Position numbers and translations under genes: made by a program. Positions 27,417 through 36,543 of a stretch of DNA of 64,000 nucleotides are shown piece by piece. Source of the stretch: JALYRV01 sp036675475. GTDB lineage: Bacteria; Acidobacteriota; Vicinamibacteria; Vicinamibacterales; SCN-69-37. Position 1 is the first letter of the stretch; the number at the start of each line of letters is the position of its first letter. The stretch is from contig JAKFEY010000069.1 of assembly GCA_036675475.1 (NCBI GenBank), forward strand, positions 14,438 to 78,437. Direction: 5' to 3'. The notes beneath the pieces are model-generated. The model was not told the origin of the DNA. It saw nothing but the letters and a program-made list of their open reading frames with translations, and did not search any database.

Positions 27417-29399
27417 ATGACTTCCCCAGCGGTCGGGCGCCATGTCCTGGCATTTCTCGCGTTTGTGCTCCTGGGCCTCGCCTTCGCCTGGCCGCTGCCG
27501 ATGCAGATGGACACCGCCCTGCCCGGCCAGCCCTCGGGCGACACGGGCGTCTACGTCTGGAACCTCTGGGTGTTCCGGCACGAGCTGGTCGAGCACCACC
27601 GCTTTCCGTTCTTTACGTTCGAAATCCTGTCGCTCGCCTCGCCGACGCCGCTCACGCTGCACAACTACACGAGCTTCGCGAACCTGCTGGCGTTCTTCGT
27701 CCTGCCGATCGCCGGCATCGTCCGCACGTATAACGGGCTGCTGATCTTCAGCTGCGCGCTCAGCGCCTATGCGCTGTTCCTGCTCGCGCGCAAGCGCAGC
27801 GGCGACGACGTGGCGGCGTGGCTGGCGGGGGCGGCATTCGGATTTTCGCCGTTCCTCATGGCGCGGTTCACCGCGCACTTCAGCCTGGTGCAGGCGGCGC
27901 CGCTGCCGATTTTCGCGCTGCTGCTGCTGCGCCTGTATCAGGGCGGATCGTGGCGCGTGGCCGCGGGGGCCGGCCTCGTGGTGGCGTGGGCGTATCTGTC
28001 CGATCCGTACTACGCGGTGTATTGCCTGCTGATGCTGGTGTTCGTCATCGCCTATTCGGCCGTGACGGTGCAGCTGCCCGAACATCGCGCGCGGTGGCGC
28101 AGCGGCACGTGGGCGATCGACCTCGCGATCCTCTGCGTCGCCGGTCTCGTCGCGGGCATTCTCGTGCGCGGCGGCGGACGCGTGGACATGTGGGGGCTGC
28201 GCATCAGCATGCGCACGCTGTACACGCCGATGCTGATGCTGACGCTGCTCGCCGCGGGACGCGTCCTGTATTGGCTGCGGCCGCACATCGTACTCAGCCT
28301 GCCGCGGGTGGTGCTGAACTGGCGGGTGTACTTCGCGGCCGGCGCCGCCGGCTTCCTCGCGCTGTCGCCGGTGCTCTTCACGATGGCGCAGGCCGCGACC
28401 GACAGCGGATCGCTCGGCGCGCCGGTGCTGTGGCGCAGCAGCGCGCGCGGCATGGATCTGCTCGCGTTCGTCGCGCCCAATCCCCTGCACCCGTGGCTGT
28501 CATATTTTTCCGCGCGCTGGATTGCCACGCTGCCCGAAGGCTTCGTCGAAAACGTCGCGTCCATTCCGTGGACGATGATTGGGGTTGTGGCCGCCGGCGC
28601 CCTCGTCTATCGCGTGACGCTGCCGAAACCCTGGGTCATCTGGACGTCCTGCTTCGGCCTGCTCGCGCTCGGGCCGTTCGTGCATGTCGCGGGCATCAAC
28701 ACCTACGTGCCGACGCTCTGGACCGCGCTTCGCTACGTGCCCGTCGTCGGCGCCGCGCGCATGCCCACGCGCTTCGGCGTCCTCGTGGCCATGGGCGCGG
28801 CCATGATTTTCTGTCTCGTGCTGGCGGACATGCGGAAGCGATCGCGGCGGCCGGCTCTGCTGACGGCCGCGGTTGCCGCGCTGCTGCTCTTCGAGCTGCT
28901 GCCCGCGCCGCGCACGCTCTACTCCGCCACGCCGCCGCGGCCCGTGCGCACGATCGCGGCGGACCCGCGGCCGCTGCGCGTGCTCAACCTGCCCTTCGGC
29001 GTGCGCGACGGACTCGGGTCCGAAGGCGATTACAACGCGCTCTACCAGTTTCATCAGACGTTTCACGAAAAGACGCTGATTGGGGGATACGTGTCGCGGC
29101 TGCCGCGCGCGCGCATGGGCGTGTACCGCCAGTCGGCGACGCTTCGCGCGCTGATGAAGCTGAGCGAATATCGCGCGCTCACCGTTGAGGAGCGGTCACG
29201 CGCGTTCCAGCGCGCGCCTCGCGCCGCCGAGCGCTTCAGGATTGGCTGGGTGCTGATGGATCGCGCGCGCACGTCGCCCGAACTGCAGGCCTTCGCGCGC
29301 GAGGCCTTCCGGCTCACGCTGATCGAATCGGCCGACGGGTACGACTTGTACGCCGTGCCAAATCCCTGGCCGGAGAGCGCGGGCGCTGGCCGGAACTAG
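27417..29399 (+). CDS. Large polytopic membrane protein, GT-C glycosyltransferase-like
   Basis: 660 residues with about 12 transmembrane segments covering residues 10-510 and a C-terminal soluble part (about 520-655). The early loop PSGDTGVYVWNLWVFRHEL with acidic residues after helix 1, and the later RMPTRFGVLVAMGAAM, resemble membrane glycosyltransferase-like proteins of the GT-C fold, but no family is certain. It stands alone on this strand; its stop overlaps the convergent beta-barrel gene by four bases. Confidence 0.6.
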   Translation: MTSPAVGRHVLAFLAFVLLGLAFAWPLPMQMDTALPGQPSGDTGVYVWNLWVFRHELVEHHRFPFFTFEILSLASPTPLTLHNYTSFANLLAFFVLPIAGIVRTYNGLLIFSCALSAYALFLLARKRSGDDVAAWLAGAAFGFSPFLMARFTAHFSLVQAAPLPIFALLLLRLYQGGSWRVAAGAGLVVAWAYLSDPYYAVYCLLMLVFVIAYSAVTVQLPEHRARWRSGTWAIDLAILCVAGLVAGILVRGGGRVDMWGLRISMRTLYTPMLMLTLLAAGRVLYWLRPHIVLSLPRVVLNWRVYFAAGAAGFLALSPVLFTMAQAATDSGSLGAPVLWRSSARGMDLLAFVAPNPLHPWLSYFSARWIATLPEGFVENVASIPWTMIGVVAAGALVYRVTLPKPWVIWTSCFGLLALGPFVHVAGINTYVPTLWTALRYVPVVGAARMPTRFGVLVAMGAAMIFCLVLADMRKRSRRPALLTAAVAALLLFELLPAPRTLYSATPPRPVRTIAADPRPLRVLNLPFGVRDGLGSEGDYNALYQFHQTFHEKTLIGGYVSRLPRARMGVYRQSATLRALMKLSEYRALTVEERSRAFQRAPRAAERFRIGWVLMDRARTSPELQAFAREAFRLTLIESADGYDLYAVPNPWPESAGAGRN

Positions 29400-30055
29400 A
29401 ATCCGAGAAAGAACGACGCGCCGGCCGAGAAGCCGAGACGCAGGCTGTCGTCGACGTCGAAGCCGCCCTGCCGCGCCAGCAGGCGGCCATCGAGCCGCAG
29501 GCCGGCGCGTTTGAGGCGCGCGCCGGCCCGCTCGCGGAAGGCGCGGTCGACACCGAGCCCCGCCTGCAGCGTCTTTCCGGTCTCGACGTGCGCGCTCGCA
29601 TCGTCGAGCTGCCGCAGGTAGCCGCCGCCGGCGCGGATGAACGGACGCCATGCGCCGCGCGCCCGCGCCAGATACCACCGCACGTTGCCTTCAATCAGAT
29701 ACTGCTGCAGCCCGATCTCCGACGTCGCCGGCTCGGCGTCCTCCGCGTCGGCGCTCACGCGCGTCGACATCGACGGGCGCGCGTACGAGAAGGCGGCCTC
29801 GATGGCCACGCGCGGCGACAGGTAGAACGACAGCGCCGCGCCCGCGCCCACGCCGCCGTCGAGACTCGTATCCGTGCTGAACAAATCGAAGTCGCCGCCG
29901 CCCGGCCGCTCCAGCGTGGCCGTTGACGTGCCGAGATCGACGCCGCTGAACCAGATCGCGCCCGGCGCGATCTCGACGCTGCGCGACCGCGCCTGCGCCG
30001 CGGCGGGCGCCGACGCCGCCAGCAGCATCAGCAGCGTCGCCGCACACACCTTCAT
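29396..30055 (-). CDS. Outer-membrane beta-barrel protein
   Basis: 219 residues with a signal peptide (MKVCAATLLMLLAASAPAAA) and alternating amphipathic strands typical of a small OmpA/OmpW-like barrel (AALSFYLSPRVAIEAAFSYARP, NVRWYLARARGAWRPFIRAGGGY, DSLRLGFSAGASFFLGF), ending in Phe. The ATG overlaps the matrixin stop (ATGA), so it is the last gene of that operon. The function is unknown. Confidence 0.7.
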   Translation of the reverse strand: MKVCAATLLMLLAASAPAAAQARSRSVEIAPGAIWFSGVDLGTSTATLERPGGGDFDLFSTDTSLDGGVGAGAALSFYLSPRVAIEAAFSYARPSMSTRVSADAEDAEPATSEIGLQQYLIEGNVRWYLARARGAWRPFIRAGGGYLRQLDDASAHVETGKTLQAGLGVDRAFRERAGARLKRAGLRLDGRLLARQGGFDVDDSLRLGFSAGASFFLGF

Positions 30056-31050
30056 CGCTTCACCTCAATCGTGATGTCGCCCGACGCGCCGCCGCGCGGC
30101 ACCGACACCAGCCGCGGCGCGATCATCGCCTTGAAATTCACCTCGACCTCGTCATCGTCGTCAAAGAAGCTGCCGACATCGCCATCGTCGAGCGGCTCGA
30201 CGCGCACGACGTACAGGCCGGGGTCGAGCCCGGAAATCACGAACGCGCCCTGATCGTCGAGCGTGAAGTTGCCGACGATGGCGCGGGTGCGCAGGTTGTA
30301 GGCGGTGACGTGCGCGCCAAAGATGCCGCGGCCGTCGAGCAGCACGCGGCCCGAGATGCTGCCGTGCGTGCGGTCGAAGTTGCCTTCCGGATAGATGTCA
30401 GCGCCGCCGGCGATGTCGTCTGCTTTCAGCCGGCGATCGGACGTGCTGCCGGTGGGAAACGCGATGGGAAACATCACGGCCTGCTTGGCGATCACGCGGC
30501 GGCGGCCGTCGGTCAGCTCGGTTTCACCGATCGCGGAATGTCCGAGACCGATCATGTGACCGATCTCGTGCACGGCGGTGGATTCCAGATCGAAGCGGCC
30601 CGATTCGCCGTTGGCCGCCACCGTCCAGTCGAAGATCGTGTTGAAGAAGATGTCGGACTCGAGGATGCGCCCCGTCGTGTTGTCGATCGTGAACCCCGTC
30701 GCGCCCAGCACGCGCTCGAGATCCGGCTCGGCCTGGAAGCCCAGCACGTTCATGCCGTCATCGTCGAACGGCTCGGCCCCGGTGAAGCCCACGAAGTTGA
30801 AGGCGATGTCGATGTCCGGCTCGGTTTCCCACGTGTCGAACGCGCGTCGAATCGCCTGCTGGAACTGCGACGAGGACACGCCGTTGTCCCCGCGATCGGT
30901 GACGAAGTAGCGGACGGGGCGCTCGCTCCAGCTCGCGGTGACGATGCGGTTGCCCACGCGGAAGCCGAGCTTCAGATAGGCGGCGGCCGGCGCCGTGGCC
31001 GCGGCCATCAGGCAGGCGATCAGCAGCACGCGCGCGTGCGACGGCGTCAC
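30052..31050 (-). CDS. Secreted matrixin-family metallopeptidase
   Basis: 332 residues. After a signal peptide, the matrixin domain carries the full zinc site HEIGHMIGLGH at residues 161-171, with ESDIFFNTIFDW before it and a MFPIAFPTG turn after it that may serve as the Met-turn. The C-terminal third (about 240-332) looks like a carboxypeptidase-regulatory beta-sandwich (ISGRVLLDGRGIFGAHVTAYN). The GTG start overlaps the stop of the upstream secreted protein, suggesting joint function. Confidence 0.85.
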   Translation of the reverse strand: MTPSHARVLLIACLMAAATAPAAAYLKLGFRVGNRIVTASWSERPVRYFVTDRGDNGVSSSQFQQAIRRAFDTWETEPDIDIAFNFVGFTGAEPFDDDGMNVLGFQAEPDLERVLGATGFTIDNTTGRILESDIFFNTIFDWTVAANGESGRFDLESTAVHEIGHMIGLGHSAIGETELTDGRRRVIAKQAVMFPIAFPTGSTSDRRLKADDIAGGADIYPEGNFDRTHGSISGRVLLDGRGIFGAHVTAYNLRTRAIVGNFTLDDQGAFVISGLDPGLYVVRVEPLDDGDVGSFFDDDDEVEVNFKAMIAPRLVSVPRGGASGDITIEVKR

Positions 31051-31619
31051 GGCTGCCTCCGCGCGGCGAGATCGCGCAGCATCGCGGTGAACGTGCCCAC
31101 CGGAATCGGCGCGCGCGTGCCGTCGCCGCGCCGAATCGTCATGGTGGCTTTCGGATCGATCAGCATCGGCGGCGGCAGAATGCGGCGCTCGCCCGAGCCG
31201 CGATCGGTGCGCACGCGGAACACGCCGTGCGACAGCCCGATGGGATACGGCGTGGCGCCGCGGCCGAGAAACAGCACGGCCTCGTCGCCGGGCTCGAACA
31301 CGGGCGACCCGTGCACGATCGTCGTATAGCGGCCGATGGTGCCGCCGAGCGTCTTGAACAGAATCGTGCGATCGGCGCGCCCCTTGATGGCGTCGTCAAC
31401 CGCGAAGGCGATGTAGGAGTCGACGCGGCGCGTGCCGGGCCGGATGATGCCGCGCACGTCGGTGACGCGGCCGAGGACGATGGTGTGCGCCTCGCGCACC
31501 AGCGTCGGCAGGTCGGCCGGCACGATGAGCGACGCCTGAAGGGACACGCAGGCCAGCGCCACGACGAGCGTCGTGGCAGCGGCGGCCCATGAGAGGGGCT
31601 TCGGCCGCGGCTTGATCAT
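31047..31619 (-). CDS. Secreted protein of unknown function, matrixin neighbour
   Basis: 190 residues with a signal peptide (about 1-30, ending LQAS) and a single beta-rich domain (LVREAHTIVLGRVTDVRG, YIAFAVDDAIKG, GDEAVLFLGRG). I do not recognise the family. The stop overlaps the matrixin start, so it could be a partner or inhibitor of that peptidase; this is inference from position only. Confidence 0.6.
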   Translation of the reverse strand: MIKPRPKPLSWAAAATTLVVALACVSLQASLIVPADLPTLVREAHTIVLGRVTDVRGIIRPGTRRVDSYIAFAVDDAIKGRADRTILFKTLGGTIGRYTTIVHGSPVFEPGDEAVLFLGRGATPYPIGLSHGVFRVRTDRGSGERRILPPPMLIDPKATMTIRRGDGTRAPIPVGTFTAMLRDLAARRQP

Positions 31620-31643
31620 GGCGCCCAGTGTATCGCCCTTCGC

Positions 31644-31680
31644 GCGGCTTCCGGCTTATGGGGTGCGGCTTGCGGCTTTG
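31644..31680. repeat. 7-base tandem array at the lpxB end (H7)
   Basis: Read on the minus strand it is built from AAGCCGC units with a period of seven. The lpxB stop codon lies inside, so the last codons of LpxB (AASRTP) come from the array. Confidence 0.6.
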
Positions 31681-32816
31681 AGAATGGCCTCGGCCGCCCG
31701 GCGGGCGCCACCTCTGCCGCCGAGCTTCGCTTTCACGTCGCGCAGCTTGCCGATCATCGCCTGGCGGCGGGCGTCGTCGGTCACGAGCGACACCACTTCG
31801 TCGGCGACCGCGGCGGGCGTGAAGCGCTCCTGCATCAGCTCCGGCACGACGCGCTCTCCCGCCACCAGGTTCACCATGCCGAACGTATCGAGCGTGACGA
31901 ACATCCGGCCGATCATCTCGGTGACGGCCGACACCCGATAGACGATCACCATCGGGCACTCGTGCAGCGCCGCCTGCACGGTGGCGGTGCCGGAGGCGGT
32001 AATCACGACATCGGCGGCGCGCAGCACGTCATCGGCGGCGTCCTCCACCATCGGCACGTCGACGGCCGGCAGGAACTCGGCGAGAGGCGCGAACAGCGCG
32101 TCGTCGAGACGCGGCGCGCGCGCGAGCACGAAGCGCGCGGCAGGCAGGCGCTGGCGGATCAGGGCGGCCGCGCGGGCCATGTCGGGCAGAATGGCGCGCA
32201 GCTCGTTGGCGCGGCTGCCGGGCAGCAGCGCGATCAGCGGCGCGCCGGGCGCCGCGGCGAAGCGCGCGCGCAGTGTGGCGCGATCCGCCGACGGCTCGGC
32301 CAGATCGATCAGCGGGTGGCCGACAAACTCCGCGTCGACGCCCGCCTCGCGATAGATCCGCTCCTCGAACGGGAAAATCACGAGCACTTTCGAGACGAGG
32401 CGCTTCATCGTGCGCATGCGTCCGGCGCGCCACGCCCACAGCTGGGGGCTGATGTAATAAATCACCGGCACCTTGCGCTTCGCCATGGCCGCCATGAGCC
32501 GGAAGTTGAAGTCGGGAAAATCGATCGGCACGAACACGTCGGGCTTGATCCGATCCGCCGCCTCGCCCAGCTCGCGAATCAGCGCGAGCGACTTCGGCAC
32601 CACGCGCAGCGCTTCCGACAGGCCCGTCACCGAGATGCCGTGATAGTCCGCGAGGATTTCGACGCCCGCCTCGCGCAGCTGCGCGCCGCCGAGCGCGACG
32701 ATGCGGACGCCGGGCGACAGCGCGCGCAGCTCGCGCGCCAGCGCCGCGGCATAGAGCTCGCCCGACGCCTCGCCGCACGACATCATGATCGTGAGCGGCC
32801 GTGAGGCGGCGTTCAT
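31656..32816 (-). CDS. lpxB: Lipid-A-disaccharide synthase
   Basis: 386 residues. LpxB joins UDP-2,3-diacylglucosamine to lipid X to make the lipid A disaccharide. Family motifs: MMSCGEASGELYAAALARELR, LGGAQLREAGVEIL, VFVPIDFPDFNFRL, YYISPQLWAWRAGRM, FPFEERIYREAGVDAEFVGHPL, ALLPGSRANELRAILP and ITASGTATVQAALHECPMVIVYR. The ATG overlaps the stop of the non-catalytic M16 protein (ATGA). It shows that the organism has a lipopolysaccharide outer membrane. Confidence 0.96.
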   Translation of the reverse strand: MNAASRPLTIMMSCGEASGELYAAALARELRALSPGVRIVALGGAQLREAGVEILADYHGISVTGLSEALRVVPKSLALIRELGEAADRIKPDVFVPIDFPDFNFRLMAAMAKRKVPVIYYISPQLWAWRAGRMRTMKRLVSKVLVIFPFEERIYREAGVDAEFVGHPLIDLAEPSADRATLRARFAAAPGAPLIALLPGSRANELRAILPDMARAAALIRQRLPAARFVLARAPRLDDALFAPLAEFLPAVDVPMVEDAADDVLRAADVVITASGTATVQAALHECPMVIVYRVSAVTEMIGRMFVTLDTFGMVNLVAGERVVPELMQERFTPAAVADEVVSLVTDDARRQAMIGKLRDVKAKLGGRGGARRAAEAILKAASRTP

Positions 32817-35011
32817 CTGCCTGGACGCTGGAAGAGTGACGGACTGAGGGACGGGTTCACGCGGAGCGCGCGAATGGTGCGCTCGACCTTGTTGTCGCCG
32901 GTCGTCGTGGTCATCGCGCGGAACGCGAAGCGGATGCCGTCGACGACGCGATAGTCGCTGAGATCCTCGATCTCGTCGATGGGGCCTTCGGGCCCCTGCC
33001 GCTGATACTCGAGGCGGACGATGTCGGCCGTGTCCGGATCGAAGAAGACCGTGACGTCGGGGCGGCCGGCCTGCGACATGCGCAACGCGGTGAGGCCCGA
33101 CTGGCCGGCGGGCGCAGGCGCCACGACAACCCGGCCGTCCCACGCGCGCAGCAGCAGCGCGATCAGATCGCGCGAGATCGCCGCCGCCGCCTCGTCGCGA
33201 ATGAAGTCGGGCGCGGCGCGCACGCCCGTGGGCGTCTCGAGCCAGGCCTGCCCGCCCGCATACACGTGCGTCACGCGCGCGCCCGCGGTTTCGGCGTCGA
33301 CGCGGTACTTGTCGGGATACAGAATCTGCGATTTCGTCTCGACGACGGTGGTGCCGCCCTCGATGAGGATCGAGGCGTCGACCTCGAGCGAGCGCACCGC
33401 GCGCAGCCGATCGAGGCCACCCTTGCGCGCGATCGCACGGGCGACGAGCGTCCGGGTGTCGGCCAGCGCCTGGCCGAAATTCATCCCGGTTGAATTATCC
33501 CGGTTGGGTCGATACGCCAGCGGCAACCGGGATAATTCAACCGGGAAGAATTTCGCGTCCCGCTTCAGCGACGGCGCGTCGAGATCGAGCGCGCTCACGG
33601 GGACGCGCTCGATTTCCGTGAAGCCGACGGTCTTCAGCTGGTCGACGAACTGCGAGGCGTCGCCGACCAGGACGACCGACAGCCGGTCGGGGTGCAGGTA
33701 TTTCTGCGCGACGCGCTGAATCTCTTCCGGCGTGACTCCATAAACACGCTCGCGGAACTGCTCCAGCTCCTTGAGATCCAGGCCGTAGAACAACTGGTTG
33801 AGCACCTGCAGCGCAATCGCGCTGGGCGTCTCGATGGTCAGCGGAAAGCTGCCCGCCATGTAGTCCTGCGCGCCCTGCAGCTCGCGCGATCCCACCTGCT
33901 CGCGCTGCAGCTTGAAGAACTCGTCGACGATCAGGCGCAGCGACTGCCCCGTCGCCTCGGTGCGCGTGTCGGTTTCCGCGACGAACGCGCCCGTGTGCTT
34001 GAGCGCCTCGATGTCGGCCGACGCGCTGTAGGTCAGGCCGCGATCCGATCGCAGCACGCCGTACAGCCGGTTCGCGCCTTCGCCGCCGAGAATGCGGATG
34101 GCGAGATTGAGCGCCATGTAGTCCGGATGATCGCGCGGCACGCCCAGGTGGCCGACACGGATTTCCGTCTGCACCGATCCCGGCTTGTCGACCACGACGA
34201 CGCGGCGCGTGGGCTGCGGCGGCTCGGGAAACGGCGCCTGCGGCGTGGCCGGCGCGGTCCACGCCGCGAACGCCTTCTCGACCCGCGCGAACGCGTCGTC
34301 GGCGGTCACGTCGCCGACGACGGCGAGAATGGCGTTCGAGGGCACGTAATTCGCCTTGTGGAAGGCCACCAGGTCGTCGCGCGTGATGCGCGGCGCCGAT
34401 TCCGGCGTGCCCGCCGACGGCTTGCCGTACGGATGGAAGCCGTAGATGAGCCGATCGATCACCACATCCGCGATGTAGTCCGCATCGTCATAACTCACCT
34501 GCATGCTCGAGAGCAGCTGCGGGCGGATGCGATCGAGCTCCTGCTGCGAGAAGGCCGGATTGCGCACGACGTCGGACACGAGATCGAGCGCGAGCGTCAG
34601 ATCGTTCTTGAGGACGACCGCGTTGACGAACGTGAGGTCGTTGCCGGCGCCGACGCCGAGGCCGCCGCCGACCGATTCGATGGCGCTGGCGATCTCCTGC
34701 GCGCCTTTGGTGGTGGTGCCCTGATCGAGCAGGCCGGCCGTCATGCTGGCCACGCCGGGCTTGTCCGTCGGATCGTTGGCGGCGCCCGCCTTGACGAGCA
34801 GGCGCAGGCTCACCGACGGCTGCTCGTGATGCGACACGACGACGACCTGCAGGCCGTTGGGCAGCGTGCGCATCTGATAGGGCGGGAAATCCACGCCGCG
34901 CGCGACGAGCGGACGCGGCGGCCGCTCGGTGGGCCATTGCATCTGCGCGGTGACGGGCGCGGTGAGCAGGACGGTGACGACGAGCGCGAACGCGCGAGTG
35001 ACGGCGGTCAC
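32813..35011 (-). CDS. Non-catalytic M16-family peptidase subunit with lipid-carrier-like tail
   Basis: 732 residues: signal peptide (ending VTAQ), two M16 domains (about 40-480), then an approximately 200-residue domain (about 515-732) resembling LolA/LppX outer-membrane lipoprotein carriers. The HxxEH zinc motif is absent: the equivalent place reads GVASMTAGLLDQGT. It keeps the later M16 features (GFHPYGKPSAGTPES, VGDVTADDAF). A 77-base palindrome (33477-33553) lies exactly between the M16 and carrier-like parts. GTG start overlaps the catalytic partner's stop, so the two likely form a heterodimer. Confidence 0.85.
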   Translation of the reverse strand: MTAVTRAFALVVTVLLTAPVTAQMQWPTERPPRPLVARGVDFPPYQMRTLPNGLQVVVVSHHEQPSVSLRLLVKAGAANDPTDKPGVASMTAGLLDQGTTTKGAQEIASAIESVGGGLGVGAGNDLTFVNAVVLKNDLTLALDLVSDVVRNPAFSQQELDRIRPQLLSSMQVSYDDADYIADVVIDRLIYGFHPYGKPSAGTPESAPRITRDDLVAFHKANYVPSNAILAVVGDVTADDAFARVEKAFAAWTAPATPQAPFPEPPQPTRRVVVVDKPGSVQTEIRVGHLGVPRDHPDYMALNLAIRILGGEGANRLYGVLRSDRGLTYSASADIEALKHTGAFVAETDTRTEATGQSLRLIVDEFFKLQREQVGSRELQGAQDYMAGSFPLTIETPSAIALQVLNQLFYGLDLKELEQFRERVYGVTPEEIQRVAQKYLHPDRLSVVLVGDASQFVDQLKTVGFTEIERVPVSALDLDAPSLKRDAKFFPVELSRLPLAYRPNRDNSTGMNFGQALADTRTLVARAIARKGGLDRLRAVRSLEVDASILIEGGTTVVETKSQILYPDKYRVDAETAGARVTHVYAGGQAWLETPTGVRAAPDFIRDEAAAAISRDLIALLLRAWDGRVVVAPAPAGQSGLTALRMSQAGRPDVTVFFDPDTADIVRLEYQRQGPEGPIDEIEDLSDYRVVDGIRFAFRAMTTTTGDNKVERTIRALRVNPSLSPSLFQRPGR
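33477..33553. repeat. In-frame palindrome in the M16 gene (P2)
   Basis: Two 30-base arms (33477-33506 and 33524-33553) with one mismatch and a 17-base loop containing a GGCGTA-like core. It encodes a peptide ending AYRPNRDNSTGMNF at a domain boundary. It is homologous in arms, loop and right-arm frame to the element at 42734-42804. Confidence 0.9.
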
Positions 35012-36420
35012 TGAGCCTCCCCTGACGGCGCGAGGCCGGTGCCGCGCGGCATCACCGTGATGACGTTGCGCGTGTCTGGCGCGAAATACGTCCTGGCCAC
35101 GCGCTGCACGTCGGCGGCCGTGACATTCATGAACAACTCGAACTCGCCGTCGGCGGTGCCCAGGTCGTTGTGGATGACCGCGGCATGCGCGAGCACGCCC
35201 GCCTTCTGCTGCACCGTGTCGCGGCCGAGGATGTAGTCGCGCGCGAACTGGCGCTTGGCGCGATCGAGCTCCGCCGCCGTCACCGGCTCGTTGCGCATGC
35301 GCTCGAGCTCCGAGATGAGCGACGCGGCGGCCTTCTCGGTCGACTGGCCCGGCTGCACGACGGCGATGGCCGTGAACAGGTTGGGGTCTTCGATGATCTT
35401 CGCGTCGCCGAACGCCGCCATCGCAATCCGGTCTTCGTAGACCAGCCGCTTGTAGATGCGCGAGCTCTGGCCGTCGGACAGGATCTTCGCGGCGATGTGC
35501 ATCGGATACGCGTCGGGCTCGCCGTCGGCGGGCACGCGGTGCGCGACGACGACGGCCGGCAGCGGCCAGCTTTCCTCGACACGCGCGCGCCGTTCCTCGG
35601 TCTGCGCCGGCTCCGCCGGAATGTCGCGCGGAATGTCGCGGCCGCGCGGCACGCGGCCCAGGTATTTTTCGACAAGCGCCATGGCCTCGGTCGAATCAAA
35701 ATCGCCGGCGAGCACGAGGGTGGCGTTGTTCGGCACGTAGTACGTGCGGTAGAAGTCGCGCACGTCGGCAATCGACGCCGCCTCGAGATCCTTCATGCTG
35801 CCGATCGTCTGATAGCGATACGGATGCGTCGTGAAAATCTGGTCGTAGATGATCTCGGACAGCCTGCCGAACGGCGGATTGTCGATGCGCATGCGGCGCT
35901 CTTCCTTCACCACCTCGCGCTCGTTCTTGAAGATCGACTCGTCGACGCGCAGCGACGCCATGCGGTCGGCCTCGAGCCAGAGAATCAGCGGCAGGTACTG
36001 CGACGGCACCGTCTCCCAGTAAATCGTCGTGTCTTCGTTGGTCGTCGCGTTGGCCTGGCCGCCGATGCTCGTGAGCCATGACGGGTGCTGATCGGGCTCC
36101 ACGTTTTTCGAGCCCTTGAACATCATGTGTTCGAACAGATGCGCGAACCCGGTGCGACCCGGCTTCTCGTCCTTCGACCCGACGTGATACCAGAGCTCGA
36201 GATGCACGATCGGCGTCGAGTGATCCTCGTGCAGGATGACGCGCAGGCCGTTGGCCAGCGTCTTCGTGGTGTATTCGAGCTTCGGAGGCCGGGTGATGCG
36301 TTCGGCGGGAGCCGGCGCGGGCGCGGAACTCTGCGTCTGGGGGCCCGCGGCGCTGGCCGACACCGCGGCGAGCACGGCCGCCGCGCACACGGCCGCGCGT
36401 CTGAACGACGTAATCATCAT
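35008..36420 (-). CDS. Catalytic M16-family zinc peptidase
   Basis: 470 residues with a signal peptide (to about residue 25) and two M16 domains. The inverted zinc motif HLFEH is at residues 94-98 (GFAHLFEHMMFKGS), and the helix with the third ligand (NEREVVKEERRMR) follows about 75 residues later. It is the active half of the pair with the downstream gene and would act in the periplasm on small or unfolded peptides. ATG at 36420 or 36417 has no Shine-Dalgarno site. Confidence 0.9.
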   Translation of the reverse strand: MMITSFRRAAVCAAAVLAAVSASAAGPQTQSSAPAPAPAERITRPPKLEYTTKTLANGLRVILHEDHSTPIVHLELWYHVGSKDEKPGRTGFAHLFEHMMFKGSKNVEPDQHPSWLTSIGGQANATTNEDTTIYWETVPSQYLPLILWLEADRMASLRVDESIFKNEREVVKEERRMRIDNPPFGRLSEIIYDQIFTTHPYRYQTIGSMKDLEAASIADVRDFYRTYYVPNNATLVLAGDFDSTEAMALVEKYLGRVPRGRDIPRDIPAEPAQTEERRARVEESWPLPAVVVAHRVPADGEPDAYPMHIAAKILSDGQSSRIYKRLVYEDRIAMAAFGDAKIIEDPNLFTAIAVVQPGQSTEKAAASLISELERMRNEPVTAAELDRAKRQFARDYILGRDTVQQKAGVLAHAAVIHNDLGTADGEFELFMNVTAADVQRVARTYFAPDTRNVITVMPRGTGLAPSGEAQ

Positions 36421-36443
36421 TGAATTATAGACGTCTGGGTGAG

Positions 36444-36543
36444 GGCTCCAGACTCCAGGCTCCAGACTCCAGGTAAAGAAAGCCGGGCGCGCGTTGTCGC
36501 GCGTGGGTCAGGCCTGGGGCCCGGAGCCTGGAGCCTGGAGCCT
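36444..36543. repeat. Inverted pair of 7-base arrays at the lpxD end (H8)
   Basis: Left CTCCAGA/CTCCAGG units (36444-36473) and right GGAGCCT units (36512-36543) are mutually inverted. The left arm is nearly identical to the array at 3471-3500. The right arm encodes the last residues of LpxD (RLQAPGSGPQA). It fills the gap between lpxD and the M16 gene. Confidence 0.8.

Noticed and set aside
36421..36432. TATAAT just upstream of the M16 ATG as a leaderless promoter
   Set aside because: No -35 box at a suitable distance; a single TATAAT next to a repeat can arise by chance.
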